Below are positions 8,991-16,693 of a stretch of DNA of 64,000 nucleotides, piece after piece; position 1 is the first letter of the stretch; every line of letters begins with the position of its first letter. The DNA is taken from contig NZ_WWGX01000028.1 of NCBI RefSeq assembly GCF_009862265.1, positions 1 to 64,000 on the forward strand, in the 5' to 3' direction. Below the pieces are notes generated by a model that worked only from the letters and a program-made list of their open reading frames with translations, had not been told where the DNA came from and made no database searches. Position numbers and translations under genes: made by a program. Source of the DNA: Streptomyces sp. SID8352. Lineage in GTDB: Bacteria > Actinomycetota > Actinomycetes > Streptomycetales > Streptomycetaceae.

Positions 8991-10322
8991 ATGCAGGCAG
9001 AACCGAAGAAGTCGCAGGCGGGATCGCTGGTCGGCAAGGAGTACGAGGTCGAGGTCGGGCCGGTCGCCCACGGCGGCCACTGCATCGCCCGCACCGCCGA
9101 GGGCCAGGTGCTGTTCGTCCGGCACGCGCTGCCGGGCGAGCGGGTGGTGGCCCGGGTGACGGAGGGCGAGGAGGGCGCGCGCTTCCTGCGGGCGGACGCC
9201 GTCGAGGTGCTGGAGGCGTCCAAGGACCGGGTGGCGGCGCCCTGCCCGTACGCCGGTCCGGGCCGCTGCGGCGGCTGCGACTGGCAGCACGCCAAGCCGG
9301 GCGCCCAGCGGCGGCTGAAGGGCGAGGTCGTCGCCGAACAGTTGCAGCGGCTCGCGGGGCTCACCCCGGAGGAGGCCGGCTGGGACGGCACGGTGATGCC
9401 GGCCGAGGGGGACAAGCTGCCCGCCGGGCAGGTGCCGGCCTGGCGCACCCGCGTGCAGTACGCGGTGGACGCGGAGGGCCACGCGGGGCTGCGGCGACAC
9501 CGCTCGCACGAGGTGGAGCGGATCGACCACTGCATGATCGCCGCGGAGGGCGTGAGCGAGCTGGGCGTCGAGCGGCGCGACTGGACGGGCATGGCCTCCG
9601 TCGAGGCCATCGCGGCCACCGGATCCCAGGACCGCCAGGTCATCCTGACCCCGAGGCCGGGCGCCCGGCTGCCCCTCGTGGAGCTGGACCGGCCGGTCTC
9701 CGTGATGCGGGTCGGCGAGAAGGACGGCGGCGTCCACCGAGTCCACGGCCGCCCCTTCGTCCGCGAACGCGCCGACGGCCGCACCTACCGGGTCGGCTCC
9801 GGCGGCTTCTGGCAGGTCCACCCCAGGGCCGCTGACACCCTGGTGACGGCGGTGATGCAGGGTCTGCTGCCGCGCAAGGGCGACATGGCCCTCGACCTCT
9901 ACTGCGGCGCGGGCCTCTTCGCGGGCGCGCTGGCCGACCGGGTCGGCGAGGAGGGCGCGGTGCTGGGCATCGAGTCCGGCAAGCGCGCGGTGGAGGACGC
10001 CCGGCACAACCTGGCCTCCTTCGACCGCGTCCGCGTCGAGCAGGGCAAGGTCGATTCCGTCCTGCCGCGCACGGGCATCACCGAGGTCGACCTCATCGCC
10101 CTGGACCCGCCCCGCGCCGGCGCCGGCCGCGCGACCGTCGCCCACCTGACGACCCTCGGGGCCCGCCGCATCGCCTACGTCGCCTGCGACCCGGCCGCCC
10201 TCGCCCGCGACCTGGCGTACTTCCGCGAGGGCGGCTACCGGGTGCGGACGCTGCGGGCGTTCGATCTGTTTCCGATGACGCATCATGTGGAGTGCGTGGC
10301 GATTCTGGAGCCGGTGAAGTAG
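8991..10322 (+). CDS. class I SAM-dependent RNA methyltransferase with TRAM domain (m5U type)
   Basis: A 443-aa enzyme of the TrmA/RlmD family, which methylates C5 of uridine in RNA. A TRAM RNA-binding domain occupies about residues 8-75 (VGPVAHGGHCIARTAEG, GERVVARV). Cysteines in CPYAGPGRCGGCDWQH suggest an Fe-S cluster. The SAM motif is DLYCGAGLFAG (about 303-313), followed by DLIALDPPRAGAG. The catalytic Cys lies in AYVACDPAALARDL near the C-terminus. The ATG at 8991 is followed directly by family-typical sequence. The last 30 bases of the gene are partly repeated 1,070 bases downstream, beyond the toxin-antitoxin islet. Confidence 0.92.
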   Translation: MQAEPKKSQAGSLVGKEYEVEVGPVAHGGHCIARTAEGQVLFVRHALPGERVVARVTEGEEGARFLRADAVEVLEASKDRVAAPCPYAGPGRCGGCDWQHAKPGAQRRLKGEVVAEQLQRLAGLTPEEAGWDGTVMPAEGDKLPAGQVPAWRTRVQYAVDAEGHAGLRRHRSHEVERIDHCMIAAEGVSELGVERRDWTGMASVEAIAATGSQDRQVILTPRPGARLPLVELDRPVSVMRVGEKDGGVHRVHGRPFVRERADGRTYRVGSGGFWQVHPRAADTLVTAVMQGLLPRKGDMALDLYCGAGLFAGALADRVGEEGAVLGIESGKRAVEDARHNLASFDRVRVEQGKVDSVLPRTGITEVDLIALDPPRAGAGRATVAHLTTLGARRIAYVACDPAALARDLAYFREGGYRVRTLRAFDLFPMTHHVECVAILEPVK

Positions 10323-10340
10323 GGGCTCTGACCTGCTGTT
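10284..10340 (+). repeat. left copy of 57-bp imperfect direct repeat flanking the TA islet
   Basis: Covers the last codons and stop of the RNA methyltransferase gene. Compared with 11354-11410, 43 of 57 positions match without gaps. The first 27 bases have only two mismatches, and so do the last 14 bases apart from one or two changes (CTGACCTGC is shared); a diverged middle accounts for the rest. The arrangement resembles the duplicated gene end left when a mobile segment integrates at the 3' end of a gene. Confidence 0.75.
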
Positions 10341-10700
10341 CTGCATTTCAGGTGGTCAGCTCGGCCTGTTTTCGCTCGCGGAATGCGTCGACTGAGGTTC
10401 GCCTCTGCAGAACGCTCTGAGCTGCAGGTTCAAGGGACGGCGGGGGTCTCGCGGCGACGTGGTGATGCGTGATGCAGAATTCTTGACGCTCAAATATCGG
10501 AAGCGACAACCTCGGACCTCTCCGGCCCCAGGTCGCAGGCCGGGGTCGTCGGCGGCGCGGGGCAAGGACTCCGGTTCGGGGGCCGACTGCACCTCGCCAG
10601 CAGCGGCGCGTGCTGCCACCTCGTCGCACGCACCTCGGAACCGAGATCGCGGCCCGACCGTGCCGCGAAGGATGGCGTCGTGGTCCGGGGTCTTGAGTGG

Positions 10701-10738
10701 CTGGTACCACTTCGCCACCCAGATACCAGTCCGGTATC
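10701..10738 (+). promoter_or_regulatory. probable autoregulatory operator of the TA operon
   Basis: A perfect inverted repeat GATACC-AGTCC-GGTATC (10722-10738) ends eight bases before the antitoxin ATG. A second palindromic site GGTACC lies at 10703-10708, and CTGGTA (10701-10706) also pairs with TACCAG (10724-10729). Ribbon-helix-helix antitoxins usually repress their own promoters at such short paired palindromes. The function is inferred from position and symmetry. Confidence 0.6.
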
Positions 10739-10746
10739 ATTCTTGT

Positions 10747-10941
10747 ATGGCGATGACACTCCGACTTCCCGACGACCTTGACGCGAAGCTCACCGAGCGG
10801 GCTCGTCGGGAGGGTCGCAGCAAGCAGGAACTTGCCATCGAGGCCATCCGCGAGGCCCAGGACCGGGCCGAGCTGAAGGTCGATGACGTCCTGGCCGAGC
10901 TGATGGACAGCGATGCGGAGATCCTGGACTACCTGAAGTGA
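10747..10941 (+). CDS. ribbon-helix-helix antitoxin
   Basis: A 64-aa protein with the ribbon-helix-helix pattern: strand MTLRLPDDLDAKL, then helices ERARREGRSKQELAIEAIREA, then an acidic C-terminal tail (VDDVLAELMDSDAEILDYLK) that would wrap around and neutralise the toxin. The stop overlaps the toxin GTG start (GTGA). The gene sits directly behind paired palindromes, which it probably binds to repress its own operon. Base composition is visibly less G/C-extreme than in surrounding genes, consistent with horizontal transfer. Confidence 0.88.
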   Translation: MAMTLRLPDDLDAKLTERARREGRSKQELAIEAIREAQDRAELKVDDVLAELMDSDAEILDYLK

Positions 10942-11330
10942 CCGACGTGCGTTACATCCAGGTCGACGAAATCCTGGCAATCGCCCGTGCGGTCAACGGT
11001 ACGGAGCACAGCGTGCGTGACATGGGTCTTCTGGTGTCGGCGATCGAGCGCCCCCGGACGAACGTGTTCGGAGCGGAACTGTATCCCACGCCGCACGAGA
11101 AGGCTGCGGCGCTGCTGCACTCCGTCGCCCGTAACCATGCGCTGATCGACGGCAACAAGCGCACCGCCTGGCTCGCCATGCGTGTCTTCCTGCGGTTCAA
11201 CGGCGCCAGCGCGAGTACCGTCCCGCCGCCCGTTTCCGTGGCCGGCCCGTTCGTCGAGGCAGTCGCGCAGGACAACATCGATGTACCGGCGATCGCCAAG
11301 CGCCTCGCGACCTGGTTCCCCGTTTCCTGA
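10938..11330 (+). CDS. death-on-curing (Doc/Fic) family toxin
   Basis: A 130-aa Fic-fold protein. The Fic core motif HALIDGNKRTAW (residues 67-78) carries the catalytic His and the nucleotide-binding GNKR loop in the Doc-type arrangement. Doc proteins inactivate EF-Tu by phosphorylation, and the short length and partner antitoxin match Doc rather than AMP-transferring Fic proteins. The GTG start overlaps the antitoxin stop. The region YIQVDEILAIARAVNG is typical of the Doc N-terminus. Confidence 0.9.
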   Translation: MTDVRYIQVDEILAIARAVNGTEHSVRDMGLLVSAIERPRTNVFGAELYPTPHEKAAALLHSVARNHALIDGNKRTAWLAMRVFLRFNGASASTVPPPVSVAGPFVEAVAQDNIDVPAIAKRLATWFPVS

Positions 11331-11353
11331 CGGGCGACGAGGCGAGGGCGCCG

Positions 11354-11410
11354 CATGTGGAGTGCGCGGCGATTCCGGAGCTTCATGCGAAGAGGGCCTG
11401 ACCTGCGGTT
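11354..11410 (+). repeat. right copy of the 57-bp imperfect direct repeat
   Basis: A displaced copy of the RNA methyltransferase 3' end (HVECxAI coding is still readable) located 23 bases after the toxin stop. Together with 10284-10340 it brackets a roughly 1.07-kb islet whose only genes are the toxin-antitoxin pair. Confidence 0.75.
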
Positions 11411-11767
11411 TTCATGGGTTGCTCGGGCGTAGCCAGGTGTGCTCGACACCTGCGCCTCCAATCCGTTGCACGGATCGTGGCACTGGGCGCGGCCACACCA
11501 GGAAGGCGACCGGTGGGCCAGTGCCGACGGGGGTGGCGAGGTGCGGCGGTACGAGCAGCCCATGCGCCGGGCTCTGCCTGTTGCACGTCGTGGAGGAGTC
11601 CCGGTGCTGGACCAGGCCCTTGCCCCCCTCGCCCTGCCCGGTGCCGGCACCGTGGTGGCCGCCATGGCCACCGACTCCCGGATTCCGCCCGGACGGGTAC
11701 CGCCCCGCTCCTCGGACGGGGTGAGCCGTCCCGTCTCGGAGTCGGCCCCGGATCCGCACGGCCTCTC
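11411..11767. other. intergenic region, nothing recognised
   Basis: About 360 bases between the TA islet and the convergent ferric-reductase-like gene. No reading frame here shows family resemblance or a ribosome binding site. It may include debris from the islet insertion. Confidence 0.4.
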
Positions 11768-12862
11768 TCAGTCCGCCGCGGCGCTGTCGCCGGTCGTCGT
11801 TCCCCCCGCCGGCTGACCGGGCCCCGCCAACTGGCCGGGCACCGCCGGCAGACCGGGCCCCGTCGGCCGAGTGGGCCATGCCGGCTCCCGGGCATCGGGG
11901 CTCGCCGGGGGTGCTTCGGCCGGCCGTTCCCGGCCGCCGTCGTGACCGGACGCCACCACGGCGACCACACCCACCACGACGGCCCCGACCGCGGCCCTGC
12001 CAACGGCCCGCGCCGCCCAGCCGATCCGGGGGACGCCCTTGTGGCGACCGGGTGGCCCCAGTAGTTCGGTCCGTCGGGCAGGTCGCAGAAGGCGCAGCAA
12101 CAGCAGGCCCGCCACCGGGATTTGGAGCAGCCACAGCACCGTGCGCGGCCAGGCGCCGTACCACACGTTGGTGCCGTAGAGCAGGGTGTGCCACACGCTG
12201 AGCACGTACACGACGATCACGAGGCGGTGCAACCGGCGCCAGGTGTTCGCGCCGATGCGGTGCCGGACGTAGAACAGCAGCCCCAGCGGGACGGCCAGAT
12301 ACAGGGCGCCCTGACCGAGCGGGATGGCGATCCGTCCGGTGCCGGAGTCGTAGCCGCCGGGCACGAACGTGTCCACGAAGCCCTGCCACAGCCGGTCGGC
12401 CCACGGAGAGCGGGATTCGTACCGTACGAGTTCGGCCGCGAACATCAGCGCGTGCGCGAACATGAGTGCCAGCGTGCTCAGGCTCGTGGTGCGATGCCAG
12501 CGTTCCAGCACCTGCCTGGACACGGGCAGCCGAGCGGGGCGCGGCCCCGACAGCAGCAGACCGAGGACGACCGTCCCCCAGGCCCACAGCAGTCCGGACC
12601 AGCCGAACGCCTGGCTGAGCAGGTACATCCAGTAGGTGCCGGGATCGTTCATGAACGGCATGACCGAGGTGGTGGCCGAGTCACCCGATTCCATGCGCGC
12701 GTACAGGAGGGCGAAGACCGCCGCCGTGACCACCACCGCCGCGCTCGCGTCGGGCACGGCGGACCGCAGGTCGGCGCGCAGCGTGGCGGCGTTCGCCGAA
12801 CGCCTGGTACGAGTGGGCGGCGGAGTGGCGCCACGGTTCTGCGGCGTCGTCTCTGACGGCAT
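11768..12862 (-). CDS. ferric reductase-like transmembrane protein
   Basis: A 364-aa membrane protein with about seven hydrophobic helices between residues 45 and 290. Paired histidines lie in helices as expected for haem ligands (LERWHRTTS, FAHALMFAAE, WRRLHRLVIVVYVLSVWHTLLYG). This is the pattern of the ferric-reductase / cytochrome b561-like transmembrane domain. No C-terminal FAD/NAD(P)H domain follows; instead there is a last helix and a Pro/Gly-rich tail, so an electron donor must be separate. The ATG at 12862 is preferred because GGAAGG precedes it by six bases; a TTG nine codons upstream is possible. Confidence 0.75.
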   Translation of the reverse strand: MPSETTPQNRGATPPPTRTRRSANAATLRADLRSAVPDASAAVVVTAAVFALLYARMESGDSATTSVMPFMNDPGTYWMYLLSQAFGWSGLLWAWGTVVLGLLLSGPRPARLPVSRQVLERWHRTTSLSTLALMFAHALMFAAELVRYESRSPWADRLWQGFVDTFVPGGYDSGTGRIAIPLGQGALYLAVPLGLLFYVRHRIGANTWRRLHRLVIVVYVLSVWHTLLYGTNVWYGAWPRTVLWLLQIPVAGLLLLRLLRPARRTELLGPPGRHKGVPRIGWAARAVGRAAVGAVVVGVVAVVASGHDGGRERPAEAPPASPDAREPAWPTRPTGPGLPAVPGQLAGPGQPAGGTTTGDSAAAD

Positions 12863-13444
12863 CCTGGACCTTCCGGAACGCGGGAACAACTGCGGTCGGT
12901 GGCACGGGCGAATGACATAGTTTCACTGATGGAGCGGCCCGTGCCGAGGCCGCATCCGGCCAGACAGGGGTGCGCGACAGCCGGCGCCCCCGTTCCGGCG
13001 CGCGTGCCCGCTCCGCCCGTCCGGCCGAACCGCGCGCATTCGGACAACCGGCGCCGTACCCCCTACCGCCGGGGCGGGAGTGAACCCTAGGCTGGTGCGT
13101 GCAGTCGAATCGTGCCTTCCGTCCGACCGGTCGCAGCACCGGGCGGGAGGTGGTCCGGCGGGAATCCGGAACCGTCCCGCAGCGGTGAGCCGGAACGATC
13201 ACGGTCGACGGCACCGGGTCTCTCCCCGGGGCCGGTGACGTGACGGCAGTTGGACGCGCACCGGTCACCGGTGAGCGAGCCCCATGAGTCCGAAGACCTG
13301 CCACGGTGTCCGTACCTGACGTGCGGGCTGTCGCACAGTGTCCTCGAGGGCCGGGCCGGCGGTACGGACGGCCGCACGGCACGCGCCGTGCGGGGTCCCT
13401 CCCGCCAGTTCGTGCTTCGAGGCATGGGACGAGGAGAAGAGTAC
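12863..13444. promoter_or_regulatory. divergent upstream region of the ferric-reductase-like gene and the kinase operon
   Basis: About 580 bases without a credible gene. A comparatively A/T-rich patch (AATGACATAGTTTCACTGAT, 12909-12928) is the best place for a promoter. Near 13260-13275 the sequence CACCGGTCACCGGTG repeats a CACCGG unit. No known regulator site could be assigned. Confidence 0.35.
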
Positions 13445-13513
13445 GTGTCCATGACCGCACGAATCCCCGCCATCGTTCTCGGTTCCCGGCCGGCGCCCTC
13501 CCCGACCGGCTGA
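13445..13513 (+). CDS. short leader reading frame before the kinase operon
   Basis: A 22-codon frame starts at GTG 13445 (or ATG 13451), eight bases after a strong GAGGAG ribosome binding site, and stops nine bases before the likely kinase start. The peptide from the ATG begins MTARIPAIVLGSRPAPS. It could be a leader peptide that couples translation to the kinase. Alternatively it is the real N-terminus of the kinase, separated by a frameshift. The kinase frame itself has no comparable ribosome binding site. Confidence 0.35.
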   Translation: MSMTARIPAIVLGSRPAPSPTG

Positions 13514-13521
13514 ACCGAACG

Positions 13522-14424
13522 GTGCCGACATCCGCCGGAGAGTCCCGACGGTCCCGGCGTTCGCCGAGCCGGGTCTCCTCCGGCGTCTGCCACGGAACCC
13601 TGGGTGAGCTGTACCAGGGTCCACTGCGGTCCGGGCCCGACCCGGACATCGCCGTGGTCTCCTTTCCCACCGACCGGCACTCCTGGGTGCATTTCACCCC
13701 GGGGAGCGAGGCGCCGGGACGGCTGCCCCTCGGCGAGAAGTCCGCGACGGCGGTCCGGCTGTTCCTGGGGCACTTCGGGCTCACGCTGCCGCCGGGCGGG
13801 TGGAGTGTCCACTCCGATCTGCGGGTGGGCGTGGGCATGGCCAGTTCGACCGCCGACATCGTGGCGACCCTGCGCTGCCTGTTCCGGCTGTTCGGGCTCG
13901 CGTACGACAGGAAGGTGGTCCTTGAGATCCTGACCGCGATCGAGCGGGCCGACAGCGTGTTCCTCGACGAGTTCGCGCTCTACCTCAGTGCCCGGCACCG
14001 CGTGGTCCGGCGACTGGGCACCGACATCGGATTCCACACCGCTTTCGTCACCGAGCCGGGGACGGTGGACACCAGCGCCGTCACCGGTCTGCTGCTGGAG
14101 CACTACCGGCGGCATGGGGAGGAATACGAGCGGTGCCTGAACGACATGGTCAAGGGCTTCGCCTCGGGTGATCCGGCCGCGGTCGCACGGGCGGCCACCG
14201 CCAGTGCCGCGCTGTCGCAGCGGGTACTGCCCAAGACCTCCTTCGACAGCATGCTCGCCCACCGCGAGCGGTTCGGCGCCGACGGCATCTTCGTCGCCCA
14301 CACGGGCCGCGTGATCGGCTATCTGCTCCCGCGCCGCCCCGACGCCGAGCTCAAGTCGGAGCTGTCCGCCTTCTACCACTCGCTCGGCCACCAGTGTTCC
14401 TTCGCCCGAGGAGGCTACGGGTGA
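13522..14424 (+). CDS. GHMP-family kinase, PduX (L-threonine kinase)-like
   Basis: A kinase of about 300 aa. The N-terminal GHMP motif GVCHGTLGELYQGP and the phosphate-binding loop VGVGMASSTADIVATLRCL are very like PduX, which makes O-phospho-L-threonine. The C-terminal part includes GADGIFVAHTGRVIGYLL, the GHMP motif-3 region. The GTG at 13522 is a guess, since the frame stays open far upstream without coding character. The stop overlaps the next start (GTGA). In PduX the product feeds cobalamin synthesis, but here it is followed by a PLP beta-family enzyme. Phosphorylation of a threonine- or serine-type hydroxyl to make a leaving group is therefore the more likely role. Confidence 0.82.
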   Translation: MPTSAGESRRSRRSPSRVSSGVCHGTLGELYQGPLRSGPDPDIAVVSFPTDRHSWVHFTPGSEAPGRLPLGEKSATAVRLFLGHFGLTLPPGGWSVHSDLRVGVGMASSTADIVATLRCLFRLFGLAYDRKVVLEILTAIERADSVFLDEFALYLSARHRVVRRLGTDIGFHTAFVTEPGTVDTSAVTGLLLEHYRRHGEEYERCLNDMVKGFASGDPAAVARAATASAALSQRVLPKTSFDSMLAHRERFGADGIFVAHTGRVIGYLLPRRPDAELKSELSAFYHSLGHQCSFARGGYG

Positions 14425-15443
14425 TCCATCCTCACATCGCCGACGCCCTGAAGGTCCCCGACCTCGTGCGGCTCACCGACAAGATCATCCTGATCCGGTT
14501 CGAGTCCATGAAGATCTACTCCGCGCTCGCCGCCGTCCGCCACCTCCTGGAACGGGGCACGATCCGTTCGGGGCAGACGGTGATCGACAGCTCCAGCGGC
14601 ATCTACGCCTACGCCCTGGCTCTCGCCTGTCACCGCCACGGCCTGCGCTGCCACATCGTCGCGTCCACCACCGTCGACACCACCACCCTCGCCCAACTGG
14701 AGATCCTGGGTGCCACCGTGGAACAGGTCAGTCATTCCGACAACCTCAAGCTCGACCAGGAACTGCGGGTGCGGCGGGTGAGGGAGATCCTGTCCGATCA
14801 CCCGTCCTGGCACTGGATGCGCCAATACCACGACGATGTCCACTACCTCGGCTATCACGAGGTCGCCGACCGGATAGCGGCGGCCTTCGGCGGAACCGCG
14901 TTGACGCTCGTCGGAGGGGTGGGTTCCGGAGCCTCCACGGGCGGTCTCGCGGAGCGTCTGCGTGCCAAGGATCCGTCGGTGCGGCTGGTCGGCGTGCAGC
15001 CCTTCGGAAGCGTGACCTTCGGCAGTCAGGAGCACCACGATCCGGAGGCGATCATCGCCGGAATCGGTTCGTCGATCGTCTTCGACAACGTGCGCCACCA
15101 CCTCTACGACACCGTGCACTGGCTGGACTTCACCCATGCCATGTCCGGCACGGTGGCACTGCTGCGCGACCACGCCGTCTTCGCCGGGCTGTCCACGGGC
15201 GCGGGATACCTGGCCGCGACCTACGAGGCCCGCCGCCACCCGGACCGGCCGCACCTGGTGATCGGCGCCGATACGGGGCACCGCTACGTCGAGCGCGTCT
15301 TCGCCCGTCATGGGGAAGCCCTGGACCCGGCCGGGCTGAAGCCGGTCGAGATATCGGCTCCCGCGGAGATGTCCACCCCCTGGTCCAGGATGCCGTGGCC
15401 GCGGACCGCATGGCCCACGGGCCGGAAGGAGCCGGAGGCATGA
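14421..15443 (+). CDS. PLP-dependent beta-family enzyme (cysteine synthase-like)
   Basis: A 340-aa fold-type II PLP enzyme. The Schiff-base Lys is probably K31 in RFESMKIYSALAAV. The cofactor-binding Ser/Asn loop is reduced to DSSSGIYAYALALACHRHG, and the phosphate-binding Gly loop is GGVGSGASTGGLAE. The glycine-rich GLSTGAGYLAA and the terminal GADTGHRYVERVF follow the cysteine synthase pattern. Such enzymes catalyse beta-replacement or beta-elimination on O-activated serine or threonine. The GTG start overlaps the kinase stop and has GAGGAGG before it. The SVKDR-type lysine motif and substrate loop are unusual (ESMKIYS), so the nucleophile and substrate are probably not those of cysteine synthesis. 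Confidence 0.84.
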   Translation: MIHPHIADALKVPDLVRLTDKIILIRFESMKIYSALAAVRHLLERGTIRSGQTVIDSSSGIYAYALALACHRHGLRCHIVASTTVDTTTLAQLEILGATVEQVSHSDNLKLDQELRVRRVREILSDHPSWHWMRQYHDDVHYLGYHEVADRIAAAFGGTALTLVGGVGSGASTGGLAERLRAKDPSVRLVGVQPFGSVTFGSQEHHDPEAIIAGIGSSIVFDNVRHHLYDTVHWLDFTHAMSGTVALLRDHAVFAGLSTGAGYLAATYEARRHPDRPHLVIGADTGHRYVERVFARHGEALDPAGLKPVEISAPAEMSTPWSRMPWPRTAWPTGRKEPEA

Positions 15444-16693
15444 CCCTCGTCAGTCTGGAGTCACTCACCTTCGGCCTGGGGCATCTGGCGCGGGCCGCCG
15501 AGGCACTCGGCGAACGGCTGGTGCTCCTCACCCGCGACCGCTCCTACTACACCTACGAACTGGACCGCCTGCCCGCGGACGCCCTCGACGTCGTGGAGAC
15601 CGACACCTTCGACGTGGACGGGCTCACGGAACTGCTGCGCCGGACTCCGGGGCTCCGCGGGCTGATCAGCTCGACCGACACCTGGACGCTGGTGGGCGCC
15701 GAACTCGCCGCCCGCCTCGGGCTGCCCGGCCCGGACCCGGCCGTGCTGCGGCTGACCCGGGACAAGGCCGCGGTACGCAACCTTCTGCATGACGCCGGGC
15801 TGACGCGCGGGCGAGCCGTGGAGGCCACCGGGCACCGCGAGGGGAAGACTCTGCTCGATGAGGTCGGTCTGCCCGCCGTCCTCAAGGACACGGCGGGCAC
15901 CGGGAGCCAGAACGTCTGGCTGGTCCGCGACGTGCCGGAGATGGAGGCGGCCCTGAACGAGGCGGAGCAACGGGAACTCAGGGGGCGGCTGTTCGCCGAA
16001 CCGTACTTCAGCGGGCCGGTGTACAGCGGGGAGACCCTCACCTGGGCGGGCCGCACCCGGTTGCTGGGAGTCTCCAGCCGCCTGATGTCACCGGAACCCC
16101 ACTTCCGGGAGGAGATCACCGCCTTCCCGGTCGCCTTCCCGGAGGACCGGCGGGCCCTGCTGGAACGATGGCTCGGCGAGGTGCTCGCGGCGGTCGGCTA
16201 CACCGACCGGTTCGCGCACGTGGAGTTCGTCCTGACCACCGGCGGCCCGGAGATCGTCGAGATCAATCCCCGGATCGGCGGCGCCCTGGTCGGAGTGGGC
16301 ATGTGCCGGGCGCTGGGGGTCAACGTGTACGAGGCGATGGCCGAGGCCGCGCTGGGCCGCAGGCCCCGCCTCATGGACGCGGACCCGCCCGGCGGTCCGG
16401 CGGTCGCCTTCGTGCTGGGCTACCCGGCGGCGCCCGGCGTGTTCACCGGCGTCAGCGGGCTGGACCGGCTCGCGGATCTGCCCGGGTCACCGGCCTGGTA
16501 CCCGGTCGCGTCCGTGGGTGCCCCGGTTGAGCACATCACCGACAGCCGCGGATACGCGGGCATCGTCTGCGCGGAGGGCGAGACGGCCGAACTGGCCACG
16601 CACCACGCGGTGGCGGCCGCCAACACCCTGCGTGTGCTCACCGAACCGTTCCCCCCACCCGGCACCACCGGTCGCGGGGCCTCCGGTGGCTGA
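15440..16693 (+). CDS. ATP-grasp domain ligase
   Basis: A 417-aa ATP-grasp enzyme, the class that joins a carboxylate to an amine through an acyl-phosphate. Visible elements are a pre-ATP-grasp region (residues 1-100), the triphosphate loop AVLKDTAGTGSQNVWLV, adenine-side residues in LFAEPYFSGPVYSGE, and the Mg-binding motif FVLTTGGPEIVEINPRIGG with E-x-N. A C-terminal domain of about 100 residues follows. The ATG overlaps the stop of the PLP enzyme (ATGA). In context it probably couples the amino acid made by the kinase/PLP pair to a second amino acid or amine. The substrate cannot be read from sequence. Confidence 0.88.
   Translation: MTLVSLESLTFGLGHLARAAEALGERLVLLTRDRSYYTYELDRLPADALDVVETDTFDVDGLTELLRRTPGLRGLISSTDTWTLVGAELAARLGLPGPDPAVLRLTRDKAAVRNLLHDAGLTRGRAVEATGHREGKTLLDEVGLPAVLKDTAGTGSQNVWLVRDVPEMEAALNEAEQRELRGRLFAEPYFSGPVYSGETLTWAGRTRLLGVSSRLMSPEPHFREEITAFPVAFPEDRRALLERWLGEVLAAVGYTDRFAHVEFVLTTGGPEIVEINPRIGGALVGVGMCRALGVNVYEAMAEAALGRRPRLMDADPPGGPAVAFVLGYPAAPGVFTGVSGLDRLADLPGSPAWYPVASVGAPVEHITDSRGYAGIVCAEGETAELATHHAVAAANTLRVLTEPFPPPGTTGRGASGG

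Noticed and set aside
13522..14424. PduX-like kinase as a cobalamin biosynthesis gene
   Set aside because: No other cobalamin genes are nearby, and the operon continues with a PLP beta-enzyme, ATP-grasp and exporter. The B12 riboswitch 6 kb away is on the other strand, in front of a thioesterase.
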